64,000 nt of DNA from Plasmodium brasilianum (lineage: Eukaryota > Apicomplexa > Aconoidasida > Haemosporida > Plasmodiidae). The notes beneath the pieces are model-generated. The model was given only the letters and a program-made list of their open reading frames with translations. It did not search any database and was not told where the DNA came from. Location: NCBI RefSeq assembly GCF_023973825.1, contig NC_090121.1, positions 1,782,001 to 1,846,000 on the forward strand. Reading direction: 5' to 3'. The stretch's first letter is position 1, and every line of letters begins with the position of its first letter. Both the position numbers and the translations under genes were made by a program. Of the stretch, positions 19,096-31,514 are shown one piece after another.

Positions 19096-22000
19096 CTAAT
19101 CCGATATATAGAACTTTTTACAAAACAAAAATTTTAAGATTTTATATATTTCCCTTAGTAGTGAAAATATATATCTATGTTCACATAAAAACGTAAGAAA
19201 ATGAATTGAAAAAAGGAATTTTAAAAAGAAAATTTTTTTTTTTATTTTTTTGGATGAGTGTGCACATTTTCTTGCAATGTAAAAAATAGTGAAGTTATTA
19301 ATTTTCAAAATTTTAAAAAAGTGATCTATATCTATGTATATTTTATATAAAAAATTTAGATTTGCTTTTAAATTTAGCTCGAAATAGTTTAATCTATCAC
19401 GTGCTTTGGACCCATCTATGGTATTTTTGTCCATGTCATTATTACCATTATTATTCTGTGCATTATTATGCTTTACATCATTATACTTTACATTATCATT
19501 TTTAATAACGCTTTTGTTGGTATTACTAAAATCAGTATAATTTATACAACTCTTCATATGAATTATTTTGACATTAACCGATTTACAGTTCATATAGTTC
19601 GCAATTCTTTTGCTACAGCTATTGTTGGTAATGGGTGCATTATCATTTTCCTTATATACATACATTTTTAGCATGTGATATATATGCAAAGCATGTTCAT
19701 GGATTGTATTAAAAATACATTTAAAAAACATGGAGTTATAATTTCTTGAGGTAGTACTATCTTTTTCTCCTTTGTTTTTTTTATTTGCTTCTTTTTTTTC
19801 TTTTTTTTTTTTTTTCATTTTAATGTAAGAAATTAAAATGCTTAGAAGCACGTCGAAATTATATGTATTGAGAGAAAATATATGAAAATGGTTGGTTATC
19901 CATTTTTTACTTTTTACTTGTTTATTCCCTTTTTTCATTAAGCAACTGTAATAAGTTTTATTAGCTCGTACACAAATTCTTAACAGACGATTAACTGATT
20001 TTATATGAACATTTTGCTCCCCTTCGCACATGATCTTGAAAGAAATGTAAATCTCTCTAAAATGTTTTAATTCTTTCATAAAATGGCGGTCAAAGTTGCG
20101 GAGCAGAGTTGTTAGTGCTTTTTGTCCTTTCTTTTGATATATCTGTGAAAGATGATTTATTTTTTTTTGCTCATTTATTTTTGCATTTTTTCCCCCATTA
20201 TCACCTTGCCTGTTCAGGTCCTTTTTTTTTTGAAGCAATAAAGGAACAATTAAGTTATAAAATATCTCGAAAAAAAAGAAATTACAATTGCACACACAGT
20301 ACATAATATTTCTCAAAGCATTAGCATAAAAATTTATGTAACATTTTTCGCTATAAAATTCTTTGAGCAGTTTTATCATATCTTTTGAAAAAGTTTTATA
20401 ATTTAATAAATATTTTTTTATTTTTTTATATAACAAATTAGACAAAATGTTCCTGTCTTGTTCATAATTTTTTTTTTTTGCTAACAAATAAAATTCGACA
20501 TAAGTGCTTTTTACATATATATAACCGTTTCTTCTAATTTCGTTTTCGAAGCGGTTTCTGCTTTTTTGAATAACTGATAATACAGTGCTTTGATATTTAT
20601 AAATTTTTTTTTTTTTATCACTAACTAGCTTATTTGAACTATTTATTAAATTACAACCACAGCTACTCGAATTAATGGAAAAAATTGTAGCAATATTATC
20701 ATTACAAATTAAGTTATTTGAATTGTTTCTATTGTAATACAAAAGTTCAGATATGTCATGCTGTTCCTTTTCAATCCATTCCTTTCCTTCCTTCTTGGTA
20801 TAACTATTCCCATATTTGTAATTGCGCATGCTCATTTTGTTGCCTACGCTAGCTCGATTTTTATATATCTGACAGTGATAGGAACAACTACTGTTACCAT
20901 TTTTAATAGAATTGAGACGAATCAGTCTCTTCCTTCTGTTACTTTTTCCTGTCCTCCTATTATCATTACATGCTACTCCTTTAACGAGCAAATTAAAATT
21001 ACATGTATATACATTTTTCTTCAACACAACAAAAAAAAATTTCTTCAAATGTTCAATCAAAATGCAATACACCTTTTGCAAATAAAGCAGAACAAATGAA
21101 CTATGAAATGCGTAATAATAAATATTTTTATGTAAAAGAGTTTTATAATGATTTTCCAATTTTTTTTTTATTATTTCGTTATTTTTGAAACCTAAGAATC
21201 CTCCTTCTTTAAAGTTGAACAGAAAAACAAGTATATTGCAAAAAGTAAAAATATGTGAGGCAGCCATATAGTTGTATGATTTACATTCTAATATTTTAAA
21301 AAAAAATTCAAAATTTCTCTGTATATATTTTAAATATTCATTATTCCTATAAATATATATGTTCCTCTTTTTATTTTTTGTCATGTGTTCACAATTAAAG
21401 GCTTTACATTTACAATACGGAATGCCATCATTACATACGTTATTACCTGAGCATATTTGCTGCTTCATTAGGCGTGCTTTTCTATTTTCGCTCTCATATA
21501 TTATCATCATATTTGATTTATTTTTTTTCAAGTGGTATTTGTCTGAATTCATACATGTTTTGCACTCCTTCGAATGGGGAGATATTCTCCTTTGAAAAAA
21601 TGAAAAATTATTTAGAAAAGGGACATCCCCAAATTTTTCATTTTTATGCTTCTTTACCATTTGTGTATTTTTCATCAAACATATATGCAAATATGTGTAA
21701 AAAAGCATATTTTTCATGTTCCACAAATATTGACACTTCGCGTCTAATTTAGCTAGCTCGTTTATGAAATGATTTATCTTCTCATAGAGATATGTATTTT
21801 CCGTTTTTCTTACCAAATGTAAAAAGATATAGTATATGTTATAATAACTATTATTGTGTATAAGACATATATATGCACATGTTGCAGTAAAGTAGGAGAT
21901 AACTTCCTTTTTTTTTTCAGATCTGTGTTGTTTGTTTGTTTGACAATGTGAATACTTATTACCTTGTTTGAGGGGTATATATTTATATGCATCTTCCCAT

Positions 22001-23679
22001 TTGTTGAAAGGTTGAATAAATGGAACAAAAGAAGTGAATACTTTTTTTTTTTTATGTGTGTGAAAAAACCTGTAATATATAAGCACTAAAAATATCTTAA
22101 AATAGAAGGGGTAGGAAATGTTTTTCTTCTGATGGAATATTTTTTTTTTAAATCTCCCCTTAGAAATATGGATGATACATTTTTTTTTATTATGAATATA
22201 TTGTAATAACAACATAAATAAGTGAAGAGCATTATTTTTCCTTATGTTCATTAAACTGTGAAAAATATGTATATGAGACACATAATAATTGGTACAAAAT
22301 TTTAAAAGACAGGCTTCTTTCTGTAGTATTTCCTCCTCTTTAACTGTAAAATTAGGGTTCGCTCCACACTTCATGTTCATAATTTTTAGGTAGTTTACGC
22401 ATATTTGACTTAGGTAGAAAAGAGATTTTTTGCACAAAATGAGGACCTTGCCATTGCCACTCCTTCCAATACAGGAGCCTCTATTTGTTCTGCTACTTGT
22501 TCTGCTACTTGTTCTGCTATTTGTTCTTCTACTTGTTCTGCTACTTGTTCCGATGCTTGTACCGCTGCTTGTACCTGTGCTTGTATCTTTGTTTACACAG
22601 CTGATAACATTTTTTTTTTTCTCTCCTCCCCGCTGCTCACTGTTTTCATTAGCATTTTCGTCAAAAATGTACACGTGGCATAAGTGGTTGTCCAACAACT
22701 TCCGTATAGCATTAACTTTTATTTTTCTAAAATATTTACAGATACCTTTTTCGTAAATTTCACTATAATAATTATGAACAAATGAATTTTTTTTTTTTCC
22801 TTTATTGTTAAAGAGAGGTTCCTTCATTAAGTTTTTTTTCCCTTTCCAAGTTGAGCTTTTTGTGAAAAAAAAGAAAAACAAAAATAAAAATAGTAACTTA
22901 TCTTTTTTTTTAATAATGCTATTTTCCTCGTGTAACAAGGATATAATGTAGGAGGAAAATAAAAAGAAGAAGTTCTTATCCCTCTTTTTTATCTCTTCCT
23001 TTTCCTTTTCATAAATACGTTTTCGCTTTAAATTTCTCCTTCGTCTGTTAAAATAAAAAAATAAAATTTTTAAAAGATAAAAATTCCAAATATTCGAATA
23101 ATTGTCTGGATATGCTTCATTTTTAGGAAAAAATGTGTGTGTGTTTGTGTGCGTATTTGTGTGCGTGTTTGTGTGTGTGTTTGTGTGCGTATTTGTGTGC
23201 GTGTTTGTGTGTGTGTTTGTGTGCGTATTTGTGTGCGTGTTTGCGTGTGTGTTTGTGTGCGTATTTGTGTGCGTGTTTGTGTGTGTGTTTGTGTGCGTAT
23301 TTGTGTGCGTGTTTGTGTGTGTGTTTGTGTGCGTATTTGTGTGCGTGTTTGCGTGTGTGTTTGTGTTTGTGTTTGTGTGCGTGTATGTATGTGTGTATAT
23401 ATTTGTTTTCTTCTCTTTTAATATAATTTTTGAGAAAAAGTTCCACAGTGCTATGTTATGATTTTTCAAGTTGCCAAAATTTACAGTTTTTGAATTATAT
23501 AAGTTATTCACATTTAATTCATCACATGCACATATTTCTACGTTATAATTTGTTCCATGTTTAAAGAAAAAAAGATAGGTAAGTCTTCTTAAAACATAAA
23601 AGGTTAAGAATATTTCAAAAAAGGAAAGCGATTTTAGCGTTTCACTGTTCACCAACAAATACGTGTCGAAGTCTATCAT
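19096..23679 (-). CDS. large conserved Plasmodium protein, unknown function
   Basis: A single minus-strand frame ends with a stop at 19,096-19,098. I place the start at ATG 23,679 ([11 protein letters not shown]...), giving 1,527 residues. The frame extends 65 codons further, to 23,874, but that extension reads as translated TA/CA repeats. Features from the N-terminus: a hydrophobic segment (residues about 10-40), an Asn-Thr-His array encoded at 23,113-23,390, a poly-basic stretch, a GTSS/RTSS repeat at about 22,470-22,600, then roughly 1,000 residues rich in Lys, Asn, Phe, Tyr and Ile with scattered Cys. The last 100 residues are helical and Phe/Leu-rich. I recognise no domain. The many short helices could suit an organellar helical-repeat protein, but no RAP-type C-terminus was seen. 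It is divergent from the secreted-protein gene at 25.7 kb. Confidence 0.82.
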   Translation of the reverse strand: MIDFDTYLLVNSETLKSLSFFEIFLTFYVLRRLTYLFFFKHGTNYNVEICACDELNVNNLYNSKTVNFGNLKNHNIALWNFFSKIILKEKKTNIYTHTYTHTNTNTNTHANTHTNTHTNTHTNTHTNTHTNTHTNTHTNTHTNTHANTHTNTHTNTHTNTHTNTHTNTHTNTHTNTHTNTHTFFPKNEAYPDNYSNIWNFYLLKILFFYFNRRRRNLKRKRIYEKEKEEIKKRDKNFFFLFSSYIISLLHEENSIIKKKDKLLFLFLFFFFFTKSSTWKGKKNLMKEPLFNNKGKKKNSFVHNYYSEIYEKGICKYFRKIKVNAIRKLLDNHLCHVYIFDENANENSEQRGGEKKKNVISCVNKDTSTGTSSGTSIGTSSRTSRRTNSRTSSRTSSRTNRGSCIGRSGNGKVLILCKKSLFYLSQICVNYLKIMNMKCGANPNFTVKEEEILQKEACLLKFCTNYYVSHIHIFHSLMNIRKNNALHLFMLLLQYIHNKKKCIIHISKGRFKKKIFHQKKNISYPFYFKIFLVLIYYRFFHTHKKKKVFTSFVPFIQPFNKWEDAYKYIPLKQGNKYSHCQTNKQHRSEKKKEVISYFTATCAYICLIHNNSYYNIYYIFLHLVRKTENTYLYEKINHFINELAKLDAKCQYLWNMKNMLFYTYLHICLMKNTQMVKKHKNEKFGDVPFLNNFSFFQRRISPHSKECKTCMNSDKYHLKKNKSNMMIIYESENRKARLMKQQICSGNNVCNDGIPYCKCKAFNCEHMTKNKKRNIYIYRNNEYLKYIQRNFEFFFKILECKSYNYMAASHIFTFCNILVFLFNFKEGGFLGFKNNEIIKKKLENHYKTLLHKNIYYYAFHSSFVLLYLQKVYCILIEHLKKFFFVVLKKNVYTCNFNLLVKGVACNDNRRTGKSNRRKRLIRLNSIKNGNSSCSYHCQIYKNRASVGNKMSMRNYKYGNSYTKKEGKEWIEKEQHDISELLYYNRNNSNNLICNDNIATIFSINSSSCGCNLINSSNKLVSDKKKKIYKYQSTVLSVIQKSRNRFENEIRRNGYIYVKSTYVEFYLLAKKKNYEQDRNILSNLLYKKIKKYLLNYKTFSKDMIKLLKEFYSEKCYINFYANALRNIMYCVCNCNFFFFEIFYNLIVPLLLQKKKDLNRQGDNGGKNAKINEQKKINHLSQIYQKKGQKALTTLLRNFDRHFMKELKHFREIYISFKIMCEGEQNVHIKSVNRLLRICVRANKTYYSCLMKKGNKQVKSKKWITNHFHIFSLNTYNFDVLLSILISYIKMKKKKKEKKEANKKNKGEKDSTTSRNYNSMFFKCIFNTIHEHALHIYHMLKMYVYKENDNAPITNNSCSKRIANYMNCKSVNVKIIHMKSCINYTDFSNTNKSVIKNDNVKYNDVKHNNAQNNNGNNDMDKNTIDGSKARDRLNYFELNLKANLNFLYKIYIDIDHFFKILKINNFTIFYIARKCAHSSKKIKKKIFFLKFLFSIHFLTFLCEHRYIFSLLREIYKILKFLFCKKFYISD
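22470..22600 (-). repeat. Ser/Thr/Arg coding repeat
   Basis: Tandem agaacaagtagc-type 12-bp units encode [15 protein letters not shown] in the large minus-strand protein. Confidence 0.75.
23131..23392 (-). repeat. 36-bp higher-order coding repeat (Asn-Thr-His)
   Basis: A 6-bp motif is organised into a 36-bp superunit, visible as a regular order of gtattt, gtgtgc, gtgttt, gtgtgt, gtgttt and gtgtgc. On the minus strand it encodes [12 protein letters not shown] dodecapeptides. All forward frames and at least one further reverse frame are also open across it, which explains the overlapping Cys/Val-rich and His/Lys-rich shadow frames. Confidence 0.85.
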
Positions 23680-25714
23680 GGTTGTATATAAAGCGCTTAA
23701 AGGAGTTACACCCATATATATATATACATATATGTATGTGCGTGTGTGTGGAAAAAATAAAAAGTGAAGGGGGGGGTAAACATAATATGTGTATATTATG
23801 CTATGTGGATGATGGTATGCCTTAAGTATACTATTCCATGCGTATATTTTTTTTTTTTTTCGAAATGGTATCACATTGTTGTTTATATGTGATATGTCCT
23901 ATATATTTATTCTCCAATGGGAGGTGGATGATGGAGCTAAAAAAGTGTATAAACGATAAAACAAAAAATTCTGCATGAACGATATATCATTTTACAAAAA
24001 AAGAAAAAGAGGGGAAACCTAAACAAATATAAGTACATATAACTTCCGCTTATGTATATATATATGTACGTATTTTTATTTATGCCCAATCAATGGCGAA
24101 AATAGAGTTTAAAAAAGAAATTACATAAAAAAAAAAAAAAAAAATTAAAAAAAATTTCACGAATGACAAAGGGCACAGTTATTGTTCATAAAAAAATAGG
24201 AAGCACATTCCTAATTTATAAAATTAGCTAAATGACAAAACCCGAAATTAGTAATGTTTCAGTATAAATGTATACATCTCTTTTTAATCAAATGTATATA
24301 GAAAACTCATAAAAATAAAATTACATATAATATTTCGCGGGGGATGGATGAAAGTGCCAACTCGTAAATGCAATCATTCGCCATCGTATTTTCATCATAT
24401 ATTGTTAACCGTTTACTTTCCACCGTTCAGAGATAACTGTTTACTATTAACCATTCATTATACATCATTTCTATATGTATACTCCTATTTCCACTTTCTA
24501 TTTATAATTTTTTTTCCCCTATTTTCTGGGAAACACACTCTTTATAATTTACGATTTTAAGAGAAGTCTTAAGGCCCTATTTTGTGTTTTTCCTCATTTT
24601 TTTAAGGATATTTAGCGAATATTTCATGAACATTTCACAGAACTATATTTGTAACATACTTCAAGGGGGGGCTGACTTTTTCAAAATGTTACTCTTTTCA
24701 AAAATTGTATTTTTACATGTGCATTTTTTCTCAGTTCATTCAAATTGTAAAAAATAATTTATTTTATTTTGATACAATTTTGAATTGAGTAGGTAAAAAG
24801 GGAAAATTCTGACCAAGCAATATTTCGCTACGTACATAAAAAAATTAAATTTTTGAGCATATTCCATTTTTCTACATATATATAATAATTACTTAACATG
24901 TTATAATATGTGATAAAGACTATCATATGTATTAGTGCAAAATTATTTTAGTTTTTATTTTATTATTTTTTTTTTTTTAAAATAGTTTTAATATAACAAG
25001 TAAGCCCTTGTTAAATAATGAAGGTGTACACTTGTTCACTGTTGTGAGAATTAAGCTGTGGTTTAGTTTCTCTCCTTTTGGTTTGTAGAGCAGACGCATG
25101 TACATACATACGTGCCCACATACACATACATATATATACATATATGTATATGTACATAAATGTTTATATGAACAAATCGAAATATCACGGACGAAAAAAA
25201 AATTAACTCGTTCTTCACAAAATTCAGTTATACCCACCCTTTAATTTTTAGCTGTATACATTAACTGCTCTATGTTAGTAACGTAAGGGGCTAAGAAAAG
25301 TTCATTAAGCATGGTTTCACAGGTACAAATGAGTATATTTTTGGCTTGATATATTTTTCGTCATGTAGCAAAATTAGGTCCCCAACCCCCAAAAAAAAAA
25401 AATAAATATATATATATATATATAATATATAACAAAATAAAATTTAATACGGCATAACAAAATTAAGCAATGCAAAACAATTCTACAAATAATGCGACAG
25501 CTCCCAAAAAAGGCTTCTTTAAATATGGGCTGAATTAACTCTGTAAGTTTTGCATAAAATGATTGTTTCATATGGGAGAGTATAATATTTTAACATTATC
25601 GTTAACTATGAACTTTTTTCAATTTTCAACTTCATTTTAAAAAATTATTATTTATTAAGAGAAAATAATAAGAAAAATAATCATCAGGGATAAAAATTGA
25701 AGGAACAACATACA
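23680..25714. other. divergent intergenic region, no gene seen
   Basis: Shared 5' flank of the large minus-strand gene and the secreted-protein gene. It contains A/T homopolymers, TA/CA runs near 25,120-25,160 and 25,405-25,430, and several short frames without coding character. Confidence 0.65.
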
Positions 25715-27879
25715 ATGAACCCCACATTCCTTTCAGCGCTTTTATTACTTATATCGCTTCATAGGATCAACGGTTAGGCTCAAAATTTATTTGAATAAAT
25801 AACACATGTGCATACAAAATGTATAAATATATATATATATATATATGTATTTATATGTATATGTATAAGGTTTAAGTAAACTCGCAGGTGGAAGAAATTA
25901 ACACATAACATTTTACCTTCCTCAATTTGAACCGCATTTATAGCAAAAAAAATTTTTAAATTCTTTTTTTTTTTTTTTCATGTTATGTCATATATATAGA
26001 GCTAGATATAGATAAATAAATATATATATACATACATATATATGTTTTTTATTATAATTTAATTTTGCAAAGTGTACTTGCGTATTCATGAACAAGCGTA
26101 AAAGTTAAAGCATAATGTAACTGAAAAATAATTTAATATGAAGTACATTTGTGTGCACATGAAATACAAAAGAATTGAAAAGTTTAATATGCGCGAAGTA
26201 TTAAGTGTGTGTGCTTTACGCGCGTATAAATTAGTATACATATATATAACGTGCTTGCATTTTTAACAGGTTCACAGAATTCTGAGGAAAGAGCAAAACT
26301 AAGACTTAAATTACAAACTCCATTAAGCACCCCATTAAGTAACTTTATAAATATTTACTTATAAAAATGATATGCAAATTATTTTATATCATTTATATAT
26401 GAAATGAAATAATTTGCTCTGTCTATTTCGCTATATTTTGTCTATTTCGCTTTATTTTGTCTATTTCGCTTTATTTTGTCTATTTCGCTTTATTTTGTCT
26501 ATTTCGCTCTATTTTGTCTATTTCGCTTTATTTTGTCTATTTCGCTCTATTTTGTCTATTTCGCTTTATTTTGTCTATTTCGCTTTATTTTGTCTATTTC
26601 GCTCTATTTTGTCTATTTCGCTCTATTTTGTCTATTTCGCTCTATTTTGTCTATTTCGCTCTATTTTGTCTATTTCGCTCTATTTTGTCGATTTCGCTTA
26701 ATTCCGCTCTGTTTTTACTATGAAAAGATTTTTTTTCTAGTATGAGAAGAAAAAGGCGATCTACATATAATTCCAGCTGTAGTGACTCTGCTGACAGTTC
26801 ATATTTAGACTCAGAAGTAATTGACGGCATGGAAACGTTTTCTAGCGAATCTGGTGTAGATGAATTTGAACATGGTAAAAGTTCTCCGAACAAATCAAGT
26901 TTAAGCTCTCCTTCAATAGAAGAATTTGATGAACACCAAAACGAAACGGGTCTTTTTAATATTAAGCAAAATATTTTATTTCAGACTCCTTTTAAATCAG
27001 ATTTAGTTAAGGATGATATAGACGATGTTAAAAGGAAATCAGGCTCATTAAAACGTTCTCATTTTTTTGATAATGTGAGAAACATTTTTTCATTAACGAA
27101 AGATCATGAATCAAAAGTAAGTAGTTCAAGCAAAAGTAAAAAAAAAAAAAATCGCAAAATTTTTTTAAAAGAATTTCACCTTTTAGACATAGAAATAGAT
27201 CTTATTATGATAATGAGGTTAATGTTAATAATGTTGATGACAAAGATGATGATGAAAACGACGAAGGGTATGATGAAGACAACGATGAGGGGGAAATATT
27301 TAAAGCTCCCAGAAGAAACAGATATTATAACGAATATTCAGATAATTCATATAAGAATATAGCAGGTGGTATATTTAAAATGAATGCAGAAGATTTTAAC
27401 TTAATAAGAGATAAATTCAGTATAACTAAAAGTTTGAGTGCCATTGATGAAAAATCATTCGGTTTAACACAAGAAAATGATGAAGACGTAAAAGATTTAT
27501 ATAATAAGAGTGTTAAACAGTTGACGGAAGAAGAAAGTACTAAAATTTATCAAAATGTACAGCTGCAAAATCTTTTTCATCCTTATATATCTTGTGATGA
27601 TTATATGAATGCTGAACAGCTTAATAAATTTATAGAATTGTTGTGGTTATCTAAAATTTTTAATATGTACAATATAAAAAAGGAAGAAAAGAAAAAAAAA
27701 GATTTCTTAAATCAAGAAAATTGGATGCACACGATATAAAATGCGAAATGTTTGAACAACCAATTATCCAGGGTAAAAAATGTGATAAAATATTAGACCT
27801 TATTAAGAAGAAAAGTGGACCATCTAACAATATAAGTCAAGTTTCGTTGCTCGCGAAATTTAATGAAATGGACAGTTAA
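25715..27879 (+). CDS. secreted protein of unknown function, multi-exon, frame-disrupted
   Basis: Exon 1 (25,715-25,772) encodes a 20-residue signal peptide, MNPTFLSALLLLISLHRING, cut by a GT donor. Exon 2 (26,270-26,338) continues in phase as SQNSEERAKLRLKLQTPLS. Exon 3 starts near 26,728 or 26,741 and encodes a Ser/Asp/Glu-rich protein (MRRKRRSTYNSS...). The canonical acceptor at 26,740 gives the wrong phase; the weaker one at 26,727 restores it. Inside exon 3 the frame changes at an A14 run (27,138-27,151). It continues as ISPFRHRNRSYYDNE, through an acidic stretch, to a Leu/Asn/Lys-rich segment. A second apparent shift at the A9 run (27,692-27,700) would swap a stop at 27,739 for one at 27,879. 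The signal peptide suggests entry to the secretory pathway. No canonical PEXEL (RxLxE/Q/D) was found. It is either a pseudogene or intact with consensus errors in homopolymers. Confidence 0.6.
26414..26690 (+). repeat. 19-bp intronic minisatellite
   Basis: About fourteen copies of ctatttcgctttattttgt, with C/T variants, lie in the putative second intron of the secreted-protein gene. The 19-bp unit rotates through all frames, so the open frames here are artefacts. Confidence 0.85.
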
Positions 27880-29317
27880 TGAAGCAAATAGTAAATGCAT
27901 AAGATAAGGTTATAAAAATGATGATATGAATCTAAATTTTATTGATATAATAAAATAAACATAAATCATCATTCTGAGGTGCTATTTTTAAAATGATTAC
28001 ATAAATTATAATATTGTTTATGTAATTTATCACAATATATGATAAAAAAAAAAAATGAAATATATATGGCATTGAAAAGGAAAATGCTGGGCATTTCGGC
28101 TTGCCATATTAATATGCTCACAAAAAATAAAAATCATTTTATTATGTGCTAAACATACCTTTAATATGTGAAAAATTTAAAAGAAAAAAGCGGAGGAAAT
28201 GTGTACTATAACAATTTTCACATTTTTTCAGGTATGCATATTTATTTGAAAATCAAGGGGGATAATATATATATATATATATAAGTATATATTTATTTAT
28301 ATGTATATATTTATATATTTATTTATATGTATATATTTATATATTTATTTATATTTATATATTTATTTATATTTAATTGCCTATATATATTTTTTTCTTT
28401 TTTCTTTTTTTTTCAAATTTACTTTTGAACTGAGTTATAATTAGCTAGCTGGAATAAAAAATTTTTCTGCATTTTTTTAATTGATTACTTATTAATAAAT
28501 TTTTTTTTTTTTTTTTTTTAAATTAGTAATATTCAAAAAGTTTGAATATTTTTTTTTTTTTTTATCATTTCATTGCTTACATGTTCATATAATTTTTTTT
28601 TTTTTTTTCTCTTATATTGCATTTGTCACATACATAAGTTTTGTCCAGAATTAATATATGTAAACATACGTATTGTTACTATGAGGTTTTAAATTTTTTG
28701 ATTCAATTGAGTTGTGCATTATACACACTGTTCAATTTTTTGTTTACTCTTATGCTTTATTTAATTTTGTCTTTTTAATATAAATATGAAAAGGGTTAGT
28801 ATTATAATATATATATACATTTATATAAGAAATTGGAACTTGTAAGCCCTCATATTTTGGAACACTTTTAAATGAATATACAACAGTTCCTAATGTTTTG
28901 TTCTTAAAAAAAATATTTCCTATTTGCTAATACAATCTCAGTTTCTTTTATCCTAGTTACGTTAAATATTTTTTTTGTGTTTTGAAAATCTTAAAATTCG
29001 TAATTTTTTCAATACCTCCACAATCTTTATATGTTTACGAGCATAAAAAGTTTATCTTTTAATGTAGAGCAATATAGATCCTTGCTTATGTATTGCTATT
29101 ATGAAAAGTGCGTAAAGGTATATGATAACAAGAATAAGTATACGCGTACATATTTATTAATGTATAAATAATTTATACAATCATTTTATAATTTCCCACT
29201 TTTTACGCATTAATTATATCGGTTCTACGGTAAAGGCAAAATATTACGGGTTTACTGTGTTAATGTCAAATAAAAATTCATTTACTCCTTGTAATAAAAA
29301 AGAATTATTTCGTTCGC

Positions 29318-29364
<47 letters not shown>

Positions 29365-31208
29365 TATTAACTAAAAAATAAAAGACAGAAAAAAAAAATG
29401 TGAAGGAAATAACTGCGCAAACTCTTCTAATTAAAAAAGAAGTCTCCACAATTTTTACGTGTATTTAAGAAAATTGTGCATGGTGCTTAGTAAATTCGAA
29501 AGATACTAAATAAATTTAGCCAGTATTTGAGGAACGACCAAATTTAGCTGAAGATACCTTAAATAACCAAAACGCTTACATATTTTAACTGTGCATATAT
29601 GTGTGCATAAAAATATGTTCGCATATTATGCACAGGGCAGGCAAAATTATGATTAATTAAGCCATTTCTTCCATTTATATTATAAGGTTTATGTTAGTGA
29701 GGTTTAGATATTATGATATGCTTGTTCCATTAAATAATATTTCAACCTTAATTTTTATTAACAAAAAATGTTAACTAAAGTAATTTTCTTTTTAAACTGT
29801 ATATTTTGTGTATATAATAGAACTTCATAATTTCGACCTAACCAACCAAGCTTATGATAGAATTTCGTTTTAAAAAAAAAAAAAAAAAAAAGGTTAATCA
29901 GGAGTGTGTGTGCGTGTAATATATGCAGTTTACCTTAAGTTATTATCTGCACGATAGATATTGGTACAACGTTTTTTACACAACATATTTAATATATAAA
30001 TTTTTATATGTATGAACGTATTTTTTCTTTTAGCTTTAGACATGAAGAAAATGCGTAAAATTATAAAATATACTTGAAATATAGTAATTTATTAAACCAC
30101 AAAAGGATCATATTTTTATTAGCAGTGATAATTAAATTTATCTTGCGTATTTTTATTATCTCGTTCGAAAGATTTAAGCTTTATAAGACCTTAAATTTAA
30201 CTCATATATACGGAAAAATGGTGCATTTATAAGGGTACTAATAAGGATATAAGTGAAATATAAGGAAGAAGCTGTTTTCTTTTTTTTTGTTTTTTTTTCT
30301 CTGAACATTACACAAATTCTTTAAGATACAATATGTTTTCATGTATAAATGTGTATATGTTATCTGAGAAGTGTCCTATTCGTATTTTTATACTGCAAAA
30401 AAAATGGGAGCTTAAATTTTTTTGGGTTACTTCACATTACAACATAGTCCCATACAATTCACGTCAAAATGTGTAAGCCTATATTAATAGGGCCATTTTT
30501 TAAGTGTCTCAAAAAAAAAAAAAAATATATTAGCTTGGGCTTAATGTTTTTCATAGCGAAAAAAGTTTATAGTGTGTAATGAAAAAAAAAAAAAAAAAAA
30601 CACTTTGTAAGTCTTTATAAAATATTAATAAATAGCTGCTCATAAATATGAACATGTCTGGTATTTGACAGCTAATGTAATAATTAAATTTTTTAATTTT
30701 CATATACATTCAACCCCATTTACATTTAGAAATAATTGGTTCACCATTTTAAGGAAATATTTTAATCTTTATACATGCACATCCTATAAAAGGTTCAAAA
30801 CTCATCCTCTTCGCAGAATTAAAAAAGCAAGACCTTTGTTCTAAATTACATGCACCCATATAAGGCGCACCTTAAAGGAAAAAAATTAACACCTCGTAAG
30901 ATGAAATGCGCACATAATATATCGTTTCCTTTATTTTACATGCAGAAATAAAAGATAGAAGAAATTGTCAGAAGGCCTACATTTCGTACATGCAGTTTAT
31001 TTATTTATTATTTATTTTTAATTTTTTTTTTTTTATATTTTTAACTTTGTCAGAACACTTTATCTATATTATGTATATATGCATGGCTGCATGGCTACAA
31101 GCAAGACATTACAATCTTTTAAAAATTATGTGAATTGCCCTTTTTATAATTAAGAAAAAAATTATGCATATATCTATATACATATATGTATATATGTGTG
31201 TATATATA

Positions 31209-31248
<40 letters not shown>

Positions 31249-31514
31249 TACATATATGTATATATTTTTATTTTATTTAAAAAAAAAAATGTTTTTTACT
31301 TATAATTTCGTAAACTTGTTTTCCTTTTACGTGTTTTTAAACTATTTATCTTCAAACAACAAAAGAATTAAACTATACAAGATTAATTGTTGTAAATACA
31401 ATCCTTTTTGTTTTAAATTTCACATACATAATTTGCTGAATATTAAAAAAAAATAAATAATAAGTAAATAATAAAAACACAAAAAAGTATATATAAATAT
31501 AGACTTGCTCCAAC
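27880..31514. other. long intergenic region upstream of CSP
   Basis: About 3.6 kb without a supportable gene. It holds T-runs at 28,500-28,610, a perfect 10-bp inverted repeat at 28,528-28,550, TA microsatellites at 28,268-28,360, 29,322-29,360 and 31,195-31,242, and a cluster of TGCATG/CATGCA motifs in its last 750 bp. The CSP promoter and 5' UTR must lie at its right end. Confidence 0.7.
30774..31093. promoter_or_regulatory. cluster of AP2-Sp-type TGCATG motifs upstream of CSP
   Basis: TGCATG or its complement CATGCA occurs at 30,774-30,779, 30,849-30,854, 30,939-30,944, 30,989-30,994, 31,080-31,085 and 31,088-31,093, the last two as a close tandem pair. TGCATG is the established core recognised by AP2-Sp, the ApiAP2 factor that drives sporozoite genes including CSP in P. 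berghei. The sites lie about 420-740 bp upstream of the CSP ATG. Their function in this species is inferred. Confidence 0.65.

Noticed and set aside
23680..23874. N-terminal 65-codon extension of the large minus-strand protein
   Set aside because: It encodes translated TA/CA repeats and hydrophobic T-run residues. The ATG at 23,679 starts a more protein-like sequence. The extension cannot be fully excluded without transcript data.
26270..26338. PEXEL export motif in the secreted protein (RLKLQ)
   Set aside because: Position 3 is Lys, not Leu, so RxLxE/Q/D is not satisfied. Export beyond the vacuole is not supported.
26414..26745. CRISPR-like array or coding frames in the 19-bp repeats
   Set aside because: The units are directly tandem with no unique spacers, the organism is a eukaryote, and the array lies in an intron. 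The three open frames follow from the 19-bp period.
27880..31514. Centromere or hidden gene in the long region upstream of CSP
   Set aside because: It is AT-rich like the other intergenic sequence here, without the kilobase-scale, nearly pure AT tract expected for a Plasmodium centromere, and no frame has coding character.
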